DNA from: Opitutaceae bacterium EW11
Lineage (GTDB): Bacteria; Verrucomicrobiota; Verrucomicrobiia; Opitutales; Opitutaceae
Assembly (NCBI GenBank): GCA_003054665.1
Contig: QAYY01000008.1
Span: 187,906-251,905, forward strand
Direction: 5' to 3'
Length of the DNA stretch: 64,000 nucleotides
Of this stretch, positions 9,638-20,135 are shown one piece after another. Every line of letters starts with the position of its first letter. The stretch's first letter is position 1. The position numbers were made by a program, and so were the translations under genes. Below the pieces are notes generated by a model. The model had not been told where the DNA came from. It did not search any database and was given only the letters and a program-made list of their open reading frames with translations.

Positions 9638-9716
9638 GCGCGACGCCCGGACAGGCGTAGTCAGGACCAGGATACTAGTCGCGCGGGCCGCGATGGCGTC
9701 AGGGCTGCGGGCGAAG

Positions 9717-10334
9717 TCATGGCGCGCCGAACGTCTCGATCCGCACTCCGGCGTCCTGCATTTCCTGAATGGCACGCCGGTCGTCGCCGGCGCGGACGTT
9801 CACCGCCCGGCAACCGTCGACCAGAAGCGCGACGCCGAGGCCGAGCTGGCGGGCGTCGAGCGCGGTGAACTTCACGCAGTAGTCCGTGGCGAGGCCGAGG
9901 ACCGCTACCTCCGTCACGCCGCGCTCCTTGAGGTATTCGCCGAGGCCTGTGCTTTTGCGGTGCCCGTTGTCGAAAAAGCCGCTGTAGCTGTCGATGCGCG
10001 GATCCGTGCCCTTCTGGAACACCCGCTGGAATCGTCCGCTTTCGAGTCCGGGCGCAAACGCCGCTCCAAACGTGTTCTGCACGCAATGCGCCGGCCAGAG
10101 AATCTGCTGGAGCCCGTCGAGGTTCACGACCTGCCCCGGCTTCGAGCCCGGATGATTCGAGGCGAAACTGCCATGATTTGCGGGGTGCCAGTCCTGGGTC
10201 CCAACGGTGAGCCCGAACCGCCCCGAGCGAAGGGCGGAGTTTGCCGCCCGAATCACGGCGTCTCCGTCCGCCACGGGCAGGGCTCCGGTCGGCAGGAAAT
10301 CGTTCTGCACATCCACCACCAGGAGGGCGTTCAT
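9717..10334 (-). CDS. pncA: Nicotinamidase (isochorismatase-like hydrolase)
   Basis: Deamidates nicotinamide to nicotinate for NAD salvage. 205 residues. The catalytic triad is visible: Asp in VDVQNDF, Lys in FQKGTD, Cys in LATDYCVKFTALD. The metal site is D-W-H-P-A-N-H-x-S-F-A. It lies 53 bp downstream of the YbaK-type gene on the same strand, probably co-transcribed. Confidence 0.94.
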   Translation of the reverse strand: MNALLVVDVQNDFLPTGALPVADGDAVIRAANSALRSGRFGLTVGTQDWHPANHGSFASNHPGSKPGQVVNLDGLQQILWPAHCVQNTFGAAFAPGLESGRFQRVFQKGTDPRIDSYSGFFDNGHRKSTGLGEYLKERGVTEVAVLGLATDYCVKFTALDARQLGLGVALLVDGCRAVNVRAGDDRRAIQEMQDAGVRIETFGAP

Positions 10335-10387
10335 GGTGCTACGGATGGCGAGACGGACGAAGCTGGCAAGGATGGATCCGGGGGGCG

Positions 10388-10852
10388 CTAGCTGGTGATG
10401 AAGTCGAGGATGACCGGCTTCGTCAGGTTGGCGAAGTCAGCGAACGACATCTTGATCGATTCGTTGTGGGTGCAGGCGTTGAACGTGATCTGCGGCTCGT
10501 TGGCCAGTTCGTGCGAGATGTAGACCGGGAGTCCGTAGAGGTTTCCGAACGGCGGCATGGCGCCGATCTCGCAATCGGGGAACCGGTCCTTGAATTCGTC
10601 TTCCGTGGCGAGACGCACGTCGTGCGTATCCAACATTTCGCGCAGGTCCGAGAGCACGATCTTGCGGTTCGCCGGCACGACGACCATCGCGAGCTTGTCG
10701 TTCATGTGCACGATGACGGTTTTGGCAAAGCCCCGGCCGGTGACGTGCGACGAAGCCGCTGCTTCGGGCGCGGTGTAGGCGGGCGGATGCAGGATCGTGA
10801 CGTACTCGACCCCGCGGCTGTCCAGATACTCTTTCAGTTTCGTGGCTGGCAT
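10388..10852 (-). CDS. YbaK/EbsC-type aminoacyl-tRNA deacylase domain protein
   Basis: 154 residues of the YbaK/ProX-like editing fold. The family features are the N-terminal TAPEAAASSHVTGRGFAKTV region (the conserved Lys that binds the tRNA 3' end), the VVVPANRKIVLSDL strand and the IGAMPPFGNLYGLPVYI motif. Members hydrolyse mischarged aminoacyl-tRNA in trans (Cys- or Ala-tRNAPro in characterised ones); the specificity here is not determinable. The frame is open far upstream, but the ATG at 10852 gives the standard N-terminus. Confidence 0.88.
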   Translation of the reverse strand: MPATKLKEYLDSRGVEYVTILHPPAYTAPEAAASSHVTGRGFAKTVIVHMNDKLAMVVVPANRKIVLSDLREMLDTHDVRLATEDEFKDRFPDCEIGAMPPFGNLYGLPVYISHELANEPQITFNACTHNESIKMSFADFANLTKPVILDFITS

Positions 10853-11043
10853 GACGCCTCCTTCGATTTGAGATCTGCGAACGCCGAGCGGAACGAGGGC
10901 GCCGATGCCGGGCTGCAGCGGCGTCCCCGTGCTCGTTGGCGATAGTTTATCCACGATCCGCGGCGTGCCAATGCCGTTCGGGCAATTCCGGCGTTTTCCT
11001 TTCCACCGATGTACCGCCGGCGCAACCGGGAGCCGGGCGGCCT

Positions 11044-12024
11044 CTACGCACTGCGAGCGTCGAAGCGGGACGAGTCCCGGAGCTGTTCCCAGAGCTTCCG
11101 CTCGGCTTCGGACAGCTCCGTCGGCAGCTCCACGTTTACCACCACGTAGAAGTCCCCGCGCTCGCCTGTCTGACCCTTCGGCAGACCTCGATCGCGGACG
11201 CGCAGCTGACGACCGTGCTGCGACCCCGGAGGCACGCGCATCCTGAGCCGGCCGCCGAGCGTCGGCACGTCGATGGTGGTTCCCAGAACCGCTTCCCACG
11301 GGGCAAGATCCAGGTCGTAGTAGACGTCCGAGCCCCGCACGCGGAAATCCGGGTGTGCCGCCACTCGCACGCGGAGGTACAGGTTTCCAGCCAGTCCCCC
11401 TCCCGCGCCCGGCTCGCCTTTGCCTCGCACCCGAATGCGGCGGCCCTCCTCGGCGCCCGGAGGGATGCGCACCTTGAACGTTTCGGTTTCGCTCTCGCCG
11501 GTTCGGGGATCGGTTCTCCGCAGGGAGATGCTTCGTTCGGAGCCGTGGAGCACCTCGTCGAGGGTGACCAGGATTTCGCCTTCGATGTCCTGGCCGCGGC
11601 TCGCTCCGAAGCCTTCCTCTCCGCCGTCCTCGTCGGTGAACGCGAAGCCGCGTCCCTGGCCTCCGCCGAAGAACTGCTCGAAGAAGTCGCTGAAGCCGGT
11701 GCTGCCGCCGAAGTCGAACTCGGTGGCCCGACCGAAGCCGGGTCCGGCTTGACGCCAGGTGTGGCGCCGGGGAGGCGGCGGCACGCCTTGCGGTTCGTTC
11801 CAGTGCTCACCCAACTCGTCGTAGCGCTTCCGTTTTTCCGGATCGCCGAGCACCTCGTAGGCTTCGTTGATTTCCTTGAACTTCTGCTCGGCGGTTTTTT
11901 TGTCCTTCGCGACGTCGGGATGGTACTGCCGGGCCAGTTTGCGGAACGCCTTCTTGATGTCCTCCTGGCTCGCCTCGCGCGGCACATCCAGGAGGGAATA
12001 GTAGTCTTGGAATTCTACGGCCAT
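11044..12024 (-). CDS. DnaJ C-terminal-domain chaperone, CbpA-like
   Basis: 326 residues. The J-domain spans residues 5-70 with the HPD motif ([11 protein letters not shown]). A Gly/Phe-rich linker follows (about 85-150), then two beta-sandwich client-binding domains ([20 protein letters not shown]). There is no CxxCxGxG zinc finger, so it is the CbpA/DnaJ-B class rather than DnaJ proper. It stimulates DnaK ATPase. The start was chosen at ATG 12024, giving M-A-V-E-F-Q-D-Y-Y; the frame remains open to 12228, but the extra residues do not look like a J-protein. Confidence 0.94.
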   Translation of the reverse strand: MAVEFQDYYSLLDVPREASQEDIKKAFRKLARQYHPDVAKDKKTAEQKFKEINEAYEVLGDPEKRKRYDELGEHWNEPQGVPPPPRRHTWRQAGPGFGRATEFDFGGSTGFSDFFEQFFGGGQGRGFAFTDEDGGEEGFGASRGQDIEGEILVTLDEVLHGSERSISLRRTDPRTGESETETFKVRIPPGAEEGRRIRVRGKGEPGAGGGLAGNLYLRVRVAAHPDFRVRGSDVYYDLDLAPWEAVLGTTIDVPTLGGRLRMRVPPGSQHGRQLRVRDRGLPKGQTGERGDFYVVVNVELPTELSEAERKLWEQLRDSSRFDARSA

Positions 12025-12299
12025 GGTGGATACGGAAATGGATTCTTTCCGGAATGTAGCGCGATTCGCCGGCCGTGCCAACGAGCGCTCCAGGTGTTCG
12101 AACGTCGCGCAGGCATTTGCCTCGAATTTCGTCTGACCGGCGCCTTCCGCATCGACCGGATCGGCTGCGGAAAGCGACGCGCGGAGGCGCAAAAAATCCA
12201 TTTCACTCCGCCGGTTTTCCTGCTTCATCTCGCGCCATGATTCTCTCCGAGACTCTGCTCCGTCCGGAAGCGCTCGAACGCCGCGCAGGCTCCGTATCC

Positions 12300-12305
12300 A
12301 AGGAG
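12300..12305 (+). promoter_or_regulatory. Ribosome binding site of mpl
   Basis: AAGGAG eight bases before the ATG at 12314. It is one of the few clear Shine-Dalgarno sequences in this window. It also lies inside a 26-codon ORF (ATG 12237) whose TGA overlaps the mpl ATG. Confidence 0.6.
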
Positions 12306-12313
12306 ACCCGCCG

Positions 12314-13771
<1,458 letters not shown>

Positions 13772-13819
13772 CGCCGCGAGCGGGAGGCCGGGGCGCGACG
13801 CGCTCAGGCCGTCGCGCGG

Positions 13820-15232
13820 TCACTGCGCCTGCTTGGCGACCTTGGTCTTTGCCGGCTTCTGGCCTTCGGGCAGGGCGAGCAGATCGTAGTCCTGGTAGTC
13901 GGTGATCTTCACCTCGACGAACTCGCCGACGGGAAGATCGCGTGAGACGTAAACGCGGCCGTCGATATCCGGGGCGTCGGCCTCGCCGCGGGCGATGCCG
14001 GGCTCTTCGACGAGAACCTTCAGCGTGCGGCCAACGGAGCGCTTGCTCACCTCGGCGGCGATTTCCTTCTGCAGCGCCATCGTGCGGTGCCAGCGCGCCT
14101 CCTTGGTCTTGGACGTAAGCTGGCTTTCCATCTTGGCCGCGCGGGTGCCTTCCTCCTGGGAATAGCGGAAGACGCCGAGACGCTCGAACTTCGTGTCGCG
14201 GATGAAGCCGCAGAGTTCCTCCACGTCGGCTTCCGTTTCACCCGGGAAGCCGACGATGAACGTCGTGCGCAGCGCGATTCCGGGAATGCCGGCTCGAATG
14301 CGTTTCACCAGATCGCGGATGTAGGCGGACGAGGTCTCGCGCTGCATCGTGCCGAGCATGTGGTCGCTGATGTGCTGCAGCGGCATGTCGACGTAGCGGG
14401 CGACCTTCGGGCATTCGGCGATGGTGCGGATCAGCTCGTCGCTCCAGTGAGCCGGATGGGTGTACAGCAGGCGTATCCAGAAATTGCCTTCGATCGCGTT
14501 CAGCTGGCGGATGAGCGTGGTGAGCGCGGTGCCGCGGGAGGAATCCACCGGCGTGCGCGGATTCGGACGCTCCTCCCACGTGTCCATGCCGAAGAAAGTC
14601 GTGTCCTGGGAAATCAGGTTGATTTCCTTCACGCCCTCGGCGACGAGGCGCCGGGCCTCGTTGACCACGCTGTCGACCGAGCGGCTGCGGTGGCGCCCGC
14701 GGATCTGCGGGATGATGCAGAACGTGCAGGGGTGATTGCAGCCCTCCGCGATCTTGATGTACGCGAAATGGCGAGGCGTGAGACGGAAGCGCGGCGTGTC
14801 GTAGTCCGGAATGTAGGTGGACCGAGGCGTGACGAAGCTCTCCGGGCCTTCGTTCTTGCCGCGCTCCTTCTCGAAGATCCCCTCGATGATCGGCGCGACC
14901 TTTGTGATCTGGTCGAGGCCGATGAACGCGTCGACCTCCGGAAGCGCGTTGGGCAGATCCTTGGAGAACCGCTGGGACATGCAGCCGGCGACGATCAGCT
15001 TCTGCTCCTTGCGGCGCTTGCGCATGCCGCGGTTCTGGTTGGCCTCGAGGATCGCGTTGATCGATTCCTCCTTGGACGAGTCGATGAACGAGCAGGTGTT
15101 GACGATGACGACGTCGGCCTTCTCGGCCTCCGGAATGACCTGCATGCCGGCTTGGTGGAGGTGGCCGACCATGATCTCGCTATCGACGAGATTCTTGGCG
15201 CAACCGAGGGAGATGAGACTAACCTTGATCAT
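13820..15232 (-). CDS. rimO: Ribosomal protein uS12 methylthiotransferase RimO
   Basis: Radical-SAM enzyme that methylthiolates Asp of ribosomal protein S12. 470 residues. The N-terminal UPF0004 domain carries three cysteines for the auxiliary cluster (LGCAKNLVDSE, VNTCSFI, VAGCMSQR). The radical-SAM motif CNHPCTFCIIP is near residue 160, and a TRAM domain ends the protein (about 395-460, D-G-R-V-Y-V-S-R-D-L). L-G-C-A-K-N-x-V-D-S-E is diagnostic for RimO over MiaB. Confidence 0.96.
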   Translation of the reverse strand: MIKVSLISLGCAKNLVDSEIMVGHLHQAGMQVIPEAEKADVVIVNTCSFIDSSKEESINAILEANQNRGMRKRRKEQKLIVAGCMSQRFSKDLPNALPEVDAFIGLDQITKVAPIIEGIFEKERGKNEGPESFVTPRSTYIPDYDTPRFRLTPRHFAYIKIAEGCNHPCTFCIIPQIRGRHRSRSVDSVVNEARRLVAEGVKEINLISQDTTFFGMDTWEERPNPRTPVDSSRGTALTTLIRQLNAIEGNFWIRLLYTHPAHWSDELIRTIAECPKVARYVDMPLQHISDHMLGTMQRETSSAYIRDLVKRIRAGIPGIALRTTFIVGFPGETEADVEELCGFIRDTKFERLGVFRYSQEEGTRAAKMESQLTSKTKEARWHRTMALQKEIAAEVSKRSVGRTLKVLVEEPGIARGEADAPDIDGRVYVSRDLPVGEFVEVKITDYQDYDLLALPEGQKPAKTKVAKQAQ

Positions 15233-15358
15233 GGAATACGGACGGGAAACGAAAACGGCCGGAACCTAAGCACGGAACGAGCGCGAATGCACACCGGAGC
15301 GCATGCGGCCCTCGGGTGGATATGCGTCCATGGAGAGCGAGAGCTGAAACGGAAAAAC

Positions 15359-15386
15359 GAAAAAACCGCGGCAGGTGGGCCGCGGT
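15359..15386 (-). terminator. Intrinsic terminator of the small basic-protein gene
   Basis: On the minus strand the stem ACCGCGGC/GCCGCGGT (8 bp, 15365-15372 with 15379-15386, loop of 6) is followed by a T-tract complementary to the A-run at 15360-15365. It lies 25 bp beyond the stop codon of the 35-codon gene and is one of the strongest terminators in the window. Confidence 0.85.
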
Positions 15387-15411
15387 CTGTGAAACAAAAC
15401 GGGCGACAGCG

Positions 15412-15519
15412 TTATTTCTTGGCCGCCTTCGCAGCAGGCTTCTTGGCGGCGACCTTCTTGCGCTTGTGATACGCGGCGCGACGCTTCCGTTTGATCTCTT
15501 TGTTGTATTGTTTGCTCAT
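15412..15519 (-). CDS. Very small, highly basic protein (35 aa), function unknown
   Basis: 35 residues beginning MSKQYNKEIKRKRRAAYHKR and ending in a Lys/Ala-rich tail; about half the residues are Lys or Arg. It has its own ATG and a strong intrinsic terminator 25 bp downstream, and lies between rimO and a TolC-like gene, so it is likely real and well expressed. The composition resembles ribosome-associated or nucleic-acid-binding mini-proteins (THX-like or histone-H1-tail-like). From memory, similar N-terminal sequences occur in other Verrucomicrobiota, but I cannot verify this. A ribosomal or rRNA-binding role is a guess. Confidence 0.7.
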   Translation of the reverse strand: MSKQYNKEIKRKRRAAYHKRKKVAAKKPAAKAAKK

Positions 15520-15566
15520 GATGGTATGCGAAAGGGGCAAACAATGCGCAAAGCCCCGGATGTGAG

Positions 15567-17147
15567 TCAAGAACGGGGAGCGGCGGGAGCGGCTGCCTTG
15601 CTTTCGCCCGCTCCGACGGCGGTGACGGCGACGGATTTCGCCGTGCTCTCGATCTGCACTCCGTGATGCTTGAGCGTGCGGCCGACTTGCCGGTCGTACT
15701 CGGCCACCGCCTTCCGCGCGTCGGCGGCGGCGGCGTATTCGAGCATCTCGGCCTGCGAGAGGTATTCCTGCGCCTGAAGCACGAAAAGCGTCGAGCTCTT
15801 CCCGACCCGGTGGAGCTTGATCTCGTCGTCGAGGCTCTGCTGCGCCGCCTGCCGGGCGAGCCGGGCGGCGACCATGCGTTTCTGCGTGCTCGTGAGTTCG
15901 GCGGCCGCGTTGCCGAGGTCGACGACGATCTGCTGCTCCAGCTGCTCCACCTGCGCCTGCGATTGACGGAGCTGGAGGTTGGCGGCGCGGAGGCGTCCGC
16001 GCTCCTGGGCGAAGGTCAGGGGGATCGTCACGACGGCTCCGGCACTGTAGGAGCGCGTATCGCGGGTATCCATGTTGTGGCGACTCTCGGGCCACGTGTC
16101 GCCGATGCCGTGATACCCGTAGCTGCCCACGAGGTTCACCTGGGGGAGAAACTGGTTGCGCTGGTAACCGCGGTTGAGGCGCTGGCGCTGCACCACGATC
16201 CGCGAGCGTTGATAATCCGGACGGGCCAGCAGGGCCTCGCGGAAATCGGCGGCGGTGTCCGCCGTGACCGCGGCGGGAGGGGGAGGCGGAGCGATTTCGA
16301 TCGGGCCGCTCAGGAGCTTGAGCGTGTGTTCGTCGGAGATGAGCAGGCGCAGCGCGTTGCTCTGCGCGTCGACGGAGCGCTCGGCCGAGAGGACGGAGTT
16401 TTCGCGGAACGCGACGCGGGCTTTGGCCGCGGTCACGTCGGATTCGGCGACGTTGCCCACTTGATAGCGACGTTCGTTTTCCGCGAGCAGGGACGCGGCG
16501 AGTTCGCGCGAGCGGCGGGCGACGCGGAGGCTCGCCTGGGCGAGGTAGAGATCGTTGTACGCGTAGATCACCTGGGTGATCGTGTCGGTCAGCTGCTGAC
16601 GGTATTCGCACTCGGAAATCGCCCGGTCGGCCTTCGCGATGCGGATGCTCGCCAGTCCGGCACCGAAGCCGAAATCGCGCAACAGAGGCTGCTCAAAGGT
16701 GACTCCGGTGAACGAATAATAGGTGTGGGCGAAATCGTGGGTGGAGTCGCGCTGGTTCACGGTGCTCAGCCCGACGGTGTAGCGGAGGCCCCACGGCATG
16801 AGTCCGCCGAGCCCGGCTTCGTAGGAATCGGTCGAGACGATGTAGGAGGGGGGGCGAGCACCGGTGATCGGGTCTGCGCCCTGCGGGTCGCCGCTCTCCT
16901 TGAACTTGTAGGAGAGCTGAATGCTCGGGTCGAAGCGGCCCCATTGCGTCGTCAGGTTTGCGCGCGCGATGGGCGCGTTGAACGACACGACGCGGATCGC
17001 GTAATTCTTGGTCAGGGCCTGTTGAATCGCCTCGTCGAGCGTCAAGGCGGGCACGGTCGGTTCTTCCGCGCGCGAGAGTCCCGCGGTGAAAAAACACGCG
17101 AGCAAGGCGAGAGAGGTGGCGAGGCGCTTGGTGGGCCGGAATAGCAT
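15567..17147 (-). CDS. TolC-family outer-membrane efflux channel
   Basis: About 526 residues with a signal peptide at the chosen ATG (M-L-F-R-P-T-K-R-L-A-T-S-L-A-L-L-A-C-F-F-T-A-G-L-S-R-A). Two OEP repeats are visible, in the first about L-T-L-D-E-A-I-Q-Q-A-L-T-K-N and in the second the long coiled-coil segments (L-R-A-A-N-L-Q-L-R-Q-S-Q-A-Q-V-E-Q-L). It forms the trimeric outer-membrane and periplasmic tunnel for tripartite efflux or type I secretion. No membrane-fusion protein or pump gene is adjacent. The frame stays open 22 codons upstream to 17213, but that region is not signal-like. Confidence 0.88.
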   Translation of the reverse strand: MLFRPTKRLATSLALLACFFTAGLSRAEEPTVPALTLDEAIQQALTKNYAIRVVSFNAPIARANLTTQWGRFDPSIQLSYKFKESGDPQGADPITGARPPSYIVSTDSYEAGLGGLMPWGLRYTVGLSTVNQRDSTHDFAHTYYSFTGVTFEQPLLRDFGFGAGLASIRIAKADRAISECEYRQQLTDTITQVIYAYNDLYLAQASLRVARRSRELAASLLAENERRYQVGNVAESDVTAAKARVAFRENSVLSAERSVDAQSNALRLLISDEHTLKLLSGPIEIAPPPPPAAVTADTAADFREALLARPDYQRSRIVVQRQRLNRGYQRNQFLPQVNLVGSYGYHGIGDTWPESRHNMDTRDTRSYSAGAVVTIPLTFAQERGRLRAANLQLRQSQAQVEQLEQQIVVDLGNAAAELTSTQKRMVAARLARQAAQQSLDDEIKLHRVGKSSTLFVLQAQEYLSQAEMLEYAAAADARKAVAEYDRQVGRTLKHHGVQIESTAKSVAVTAVGAGESKAAAPAAPRS

Positions 17148-17343
17148 GGCGTAGGGAGAACGGCTCCTCCATTGCAGGGGCTGTGCCACGCGATCTCCTG
17201 ATTTGCTAGCCATTATAAAGCAAGGACAAGCGCGAGCGTGTAGCTGGGACCTGGGTACAGACCGACGGCGGAATCGACACGGTTCCGTCCCAAAAATGGG
17301 AAGTCCCGCGCGGATCGCGAGCGACCTTCGGTGTCGCCGACGT

Positions 17344-18372
17344 TCACGGTTGAGTGGGATAGATCGGCTCCGCGCGGGCGATGCGATCGCCGGAGCGCTG
17401 CCACCGGTAGATCGGAACCCCTTCAGGCCGCTTCAAGGCTTTGAACAGCGCAGGCTCGTCGCGTTTTTGGAGCGTGAGTTCGGCGACTCCCGACGCGTCG
17501 CAGCTCAGGAGTTTTGCGTAGCCCTTGTAGTGTCTCGCTTCGCCGACGATCCGCGCGGTGCCGTCAGGCGCCAAAACCGCGTCCGGAGTCTGGAGGCCGG
17601 GGCTCTCGGCGACGAGAAAGCTGTAGGGCAGGCTGCGCAGGTCGATTCCGGCGCGCTGGCCGAAGCGGACCCAATCCGAGTCGGCATAGATCGCGGCGGG
17701 CGGATCGGCGAAATAGTGGCACCAATGCCGGGCATTCTCTGGAGCGAGCAATCCGCAGGCAGCGCCGTGCGTGCACGGAGCGACGACGCGGAGATCCGAC
17801 CGCAGATGTTCGCGAATCTCGATCAGCTGCCGGCTGACGGCGTGGGTTCCGGGCTCGACCCAAATCACCGAGCCGGCGCGACGGACCAGCGCGATGAGAT
17901 CCGCGAGCTCCTGTCGAGGCAGCTCGTTGAGCACGTGGCTGACGACGAGCACGTCGGGAGCCGCGCTGCGCGGCCACTCGGCCACCTCCAGCGAGGGATA
18001 GGTCTGCCGGCCGGAGGAAACGGTGAACTCGCGTGCAAGCGACGAGTGGTCCCAGGCCCACAGGGCGCGAAACCGAGCGGGACCGAAGGCGTCGATGACG
18101 CGGCGTCCGGCGACGCCACTGCCGCAGCCCCAATCCAGCAGGGTGAGTCGTGAATCCGCGGCCGCGTCTTTCGTCGGGCGAGGCGCCCAGCGGCGCAGCC
18201 TCAATTCGCGAAGCACCGCGTCCCATTTCCACCCGATGCGTTCGCCGAACGTCAGGTTGTAATGCTCGAGATCCGACAGTGAACTCCAGTACGGGCCGTT
18301 GCCCGCGGCGCCGCTGAGAAAACCGTCGCGAAGACGGTCGAGCGCGGCCCAGTCGAGTTTTTCCCAATCCAT
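17344..18372 (-). CDS. Rsm22-type SAM-dependent methyltransferase with four-cysteine Fe-S motif
   Basis: 342 residues. The SAM-binding motif is LLDWGCGSGVAGRR (residues 78-91). Family-typical stretches are SHVLNELP, WVEPGTHAVSRQLIEIRE and APCTHGAACG...HWCHYF. Cys200, Cys206, Cys218 and Cys291 match the four cysteines that bind a [4Fe-4S] cluster in mitochondrial METTL17/Rsm22 proteins, which act in small-ribosomal-subunit assembly. Bacterial members are presumed ribosome-linked but not characterised. It lies 8 bp downstream of another methyltransferase gene, so the two are probably co-transcribed. Confidence 0.85.
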   Translation of the reverse strand: MDWEKLDWAALDRLRDGFLSGAAGNGPYWSSLSDLEHYNLTFGERIGWKWDAVLRELRLRRWAPRPTKDAAADSRLTLLDWGCGSGVAGRRVIDAFGPARFRALWAWDHSSLAREFTVSSGRQTYPSLEVAEWPRSAAPDVLVVSHVLNELPRQELADLIALVRRAGSVIWVEPGTHAVSRQLIEIREHLRSDLRVVAPCTHGAACGLLAPENARHWCHYFADPPAAIYADSDWVRFGQRAGIDLRSLPYSFLVAESPGLQTPDAVLAPDGTARIVGEARHYKGYAKLLSCDASGVAELTLQKRDEPALFKALKRPEGVPIYRWQRSGDRIARAEPIYPTQP

Positions 18373-18380
18373 GACGCGAA

Positions 18381-19550
18381 TCAGAGAGCGACGCCCAGAA
18401 GCGAGGCAAGGCGCTGCGAGCGGATGCCCCAGAACTCGGCGAACTCCTGTATCCGCCGGGCCGCTGAAGGTTCGCCCGCGGGACCGGCTTTCAGGGCGGC
18501 GATCATGAGGTTCTTCGCCGTGTGTTCGGTGGAGATGAACTCAAAGACCTTCGTGCGATAGCCCGCCCACTCGAGCAGTTGGGCGCGGAGGGCGTCGGTC
18601 ACGAATTCCGCCTGTCGTTCCTGAAAGATCCCGTGCTTCAGCGCGTCGGCCAGGATGGGCGGCGACTTGAGCTGCGGGCGCAGTTCCTTCTGGCAGCAGG
18701 GCGAAACGATGAGGAGAGGCGCGCCGGCGGCGACGCCTTGGGCGAGCGCGTCGTCGGTCGCCGTGTCGCAGGCGTGAAGGGCGATCAGGACGTCGGGTGC
18801 GGGCACCGCGGCCTCCGCGATCGTGCCGGCGACGAAGGTCAACAGGCGAAAACCCTCGCGACGGGCGACGTCGTTGCAGAGCGCGACCAACTCCGAGCGA
18901 GCCTCGACGCCGGTCACTTCCGCGCGGTCGCCGAAAAACGCGGCCGCCCCGAACGTGAGGTAACCCTTGCCGCAGCCCATGTCGACGATCCGGAAGGGCC
19001 GGTCGGCCGGCAGCGGCGCCTCGTCGGAGAGATGGCTCAGCAGCTCGACGAAACGGTTTATTTGGCGGAATTTCGAAGCCATGCCCTCGCGCGGCTGTCC
19101 GCGATCGTTGATCACGCCTAGTTCCTTCAGCCAGGGAGCCGAAGCGGGGATAAGGTAGTCGCGGGCGCGATCGTGCGCCGCCGGGGCCGGGCTCGGAGCG
19201 GCGGTCGCGGTTTTCAGGTGAAGGCGCGTCTCGCCCCGGTCGTCCGTCGCGAGCTGCGCAACCTGCGCGGGGGTGAAGAGGTGCGCGTCGAGAAACTCGC
19301 CGCCGACGAGCGGATCGAGAAGGGCGAGCGCTTCGGGAATCGGATGGTTTTTCGTCACGTCGCGCGTTGCGTATCGATAAACGAACGACAGCTGCGCGCC
19401 GGCTTTCAGAGTGACAGGGCGGACGAAGAGGTTCTTCAGCGCCGGGTCGGCGCCGCGATACTTGCCGAGCGTCAGTTTCACCAGCGCACCGTTCTCGGCG
19501 GCGGCGTGGAGCAGGGCGAAAAAGCGTTCGCGGGCGGAGGGCGCGGGCAT
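18381..19550 (-). CDS. SAM-dependent methyltransferase (Methyltransf_32-like)
   Basis: 389 residues. An N-terminal domain of about 140 residues of unknown function precedes a Rossmann methyltransferase: KFRQINRFVELL, the SAM motif IVDMGCGKGYLTFGAA (about 195-210), LIALHACDTATDDAL and the cysteine-containing SPCCQKEL. The H-A-C-D-T-A-T-D and S-P-C-C motifs are those of the methyltransferase domain found in GSTCD/METTL25-like proteins; the substrate is unknown (RNA or ribosomal protein inferred). It is upstream of the Rsm22-like gene. Confidence 0.82.
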   Translation of the reverse strand: MPAPSARERFFALLHAAAENGALVKLTLGKYRGADPALKNLFVRPVTLKAGAQLSFVYRYATRDVTKNHPIPEALALLDPLVGGEFLDAHLFTPAQVAQLATDDRGETRLHLKTATAAPSPAPAAHDRARDYLIPASAPWLKELGVINDRGQPREGMASKFRQINRFVELLSHLSDEAPLPADRPFRIVDMGCGKGYLTFGAAAFFGDRAEVTGVEARSELVALCNDVARREGFRLLTFVAGTIAEAAVPAPDVLIALHACDTATDDALAQGVAAGAPLLIVSPCCQKELRPQLKSPPILADALKHGIFQERQAEFVTDALRAQLLEWAGYRTKVFEFISTEHTAKNLMIAALKAGPAGEPSAARRIQEFAEFWGIRSQRLASLLGVAL

Positions 19551-19650
19551 GGCGAGATCGCCGCAGGGAAGGCCGAAAAGCGCAAGACGTCATCGTCGTG
19601 CACCGGCGACTCGCCTTGCGCTCGGAGGCTGTTTCCGTCGCACTGTCGGA

Positions 19651-20034
19651 ATGCGTATCGAACACGTGGCGGTGTGGACGAGGAATCTCGATCGGCTCCG
19701 GGATTTTTATGTCCGGAATTTCGGCTGTTCGTCCGGCGACAAATACACCAACGCGGCGAAAGGCTTCAGTTCGTACATGCTTTGCTTCGAGAGCGGCGCT
19801 CGGTTGGAGCTGATGAGCCGGACCGACGTTACGGAACGGACATCGCAGTCGCCGCAGGTTGGCTACGCCCATTTTGCGCTGGCCCTCGGAAGCGAGGAAG
19901 CCGTGCGGCAGTGGACGGAGAAGCTGCGCAAGGCAGGCGTGCCCGTCGCTTCGGAACCGCGGCGGACGGGGGACGGCTATTACGAAAGCGCGGTGTTGGA
20001 CCCCGACGGCAATACGGTTGAATTGACAGTCTGA
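19651..20034 (+). CDS. VOC-family (glyoxalase/bleomycin-resistance fold) protein
   Basis: 127 residues with the two beta-alpha-beta-beta-beta modules: M-R-I-E-H-V-A-V-W-T-R-N-L-D-R-L opens the first (His5 metal ligand), GYAHFALALG the second, and DPDGNTVEL ends it with the typical Glu ligand. Dimeric metal-dependent lyase, dioxygenase or binding protein; the substrate cannot be predicted. The ATG at 19651 fits the family; the longer in-frame extension is the antisense of the neighbouring methyltransferase. Confidence 0.85.
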   Translation: MRIEHVAVWTRNLDRLRDFYVRNFGCSSGDKYTNAAKGFSSYMLCFESGARLELMSRTDVTERTSQSPQVGYAHFALALGSEEAVRQWTEKLRKAGVPVASEPRRTGDGYYESAVLDPDGNTVELTV

Positions 20035-20135
20035 CAGCAACCGCGGCGGGCCCGCCGCGCAGGTTACTCTAACGAACGATGCTGGGTCCGGTTGCCGGCC
20101 CCTTCGGTTCGTCCGATCCACAACTATTCCCCACC

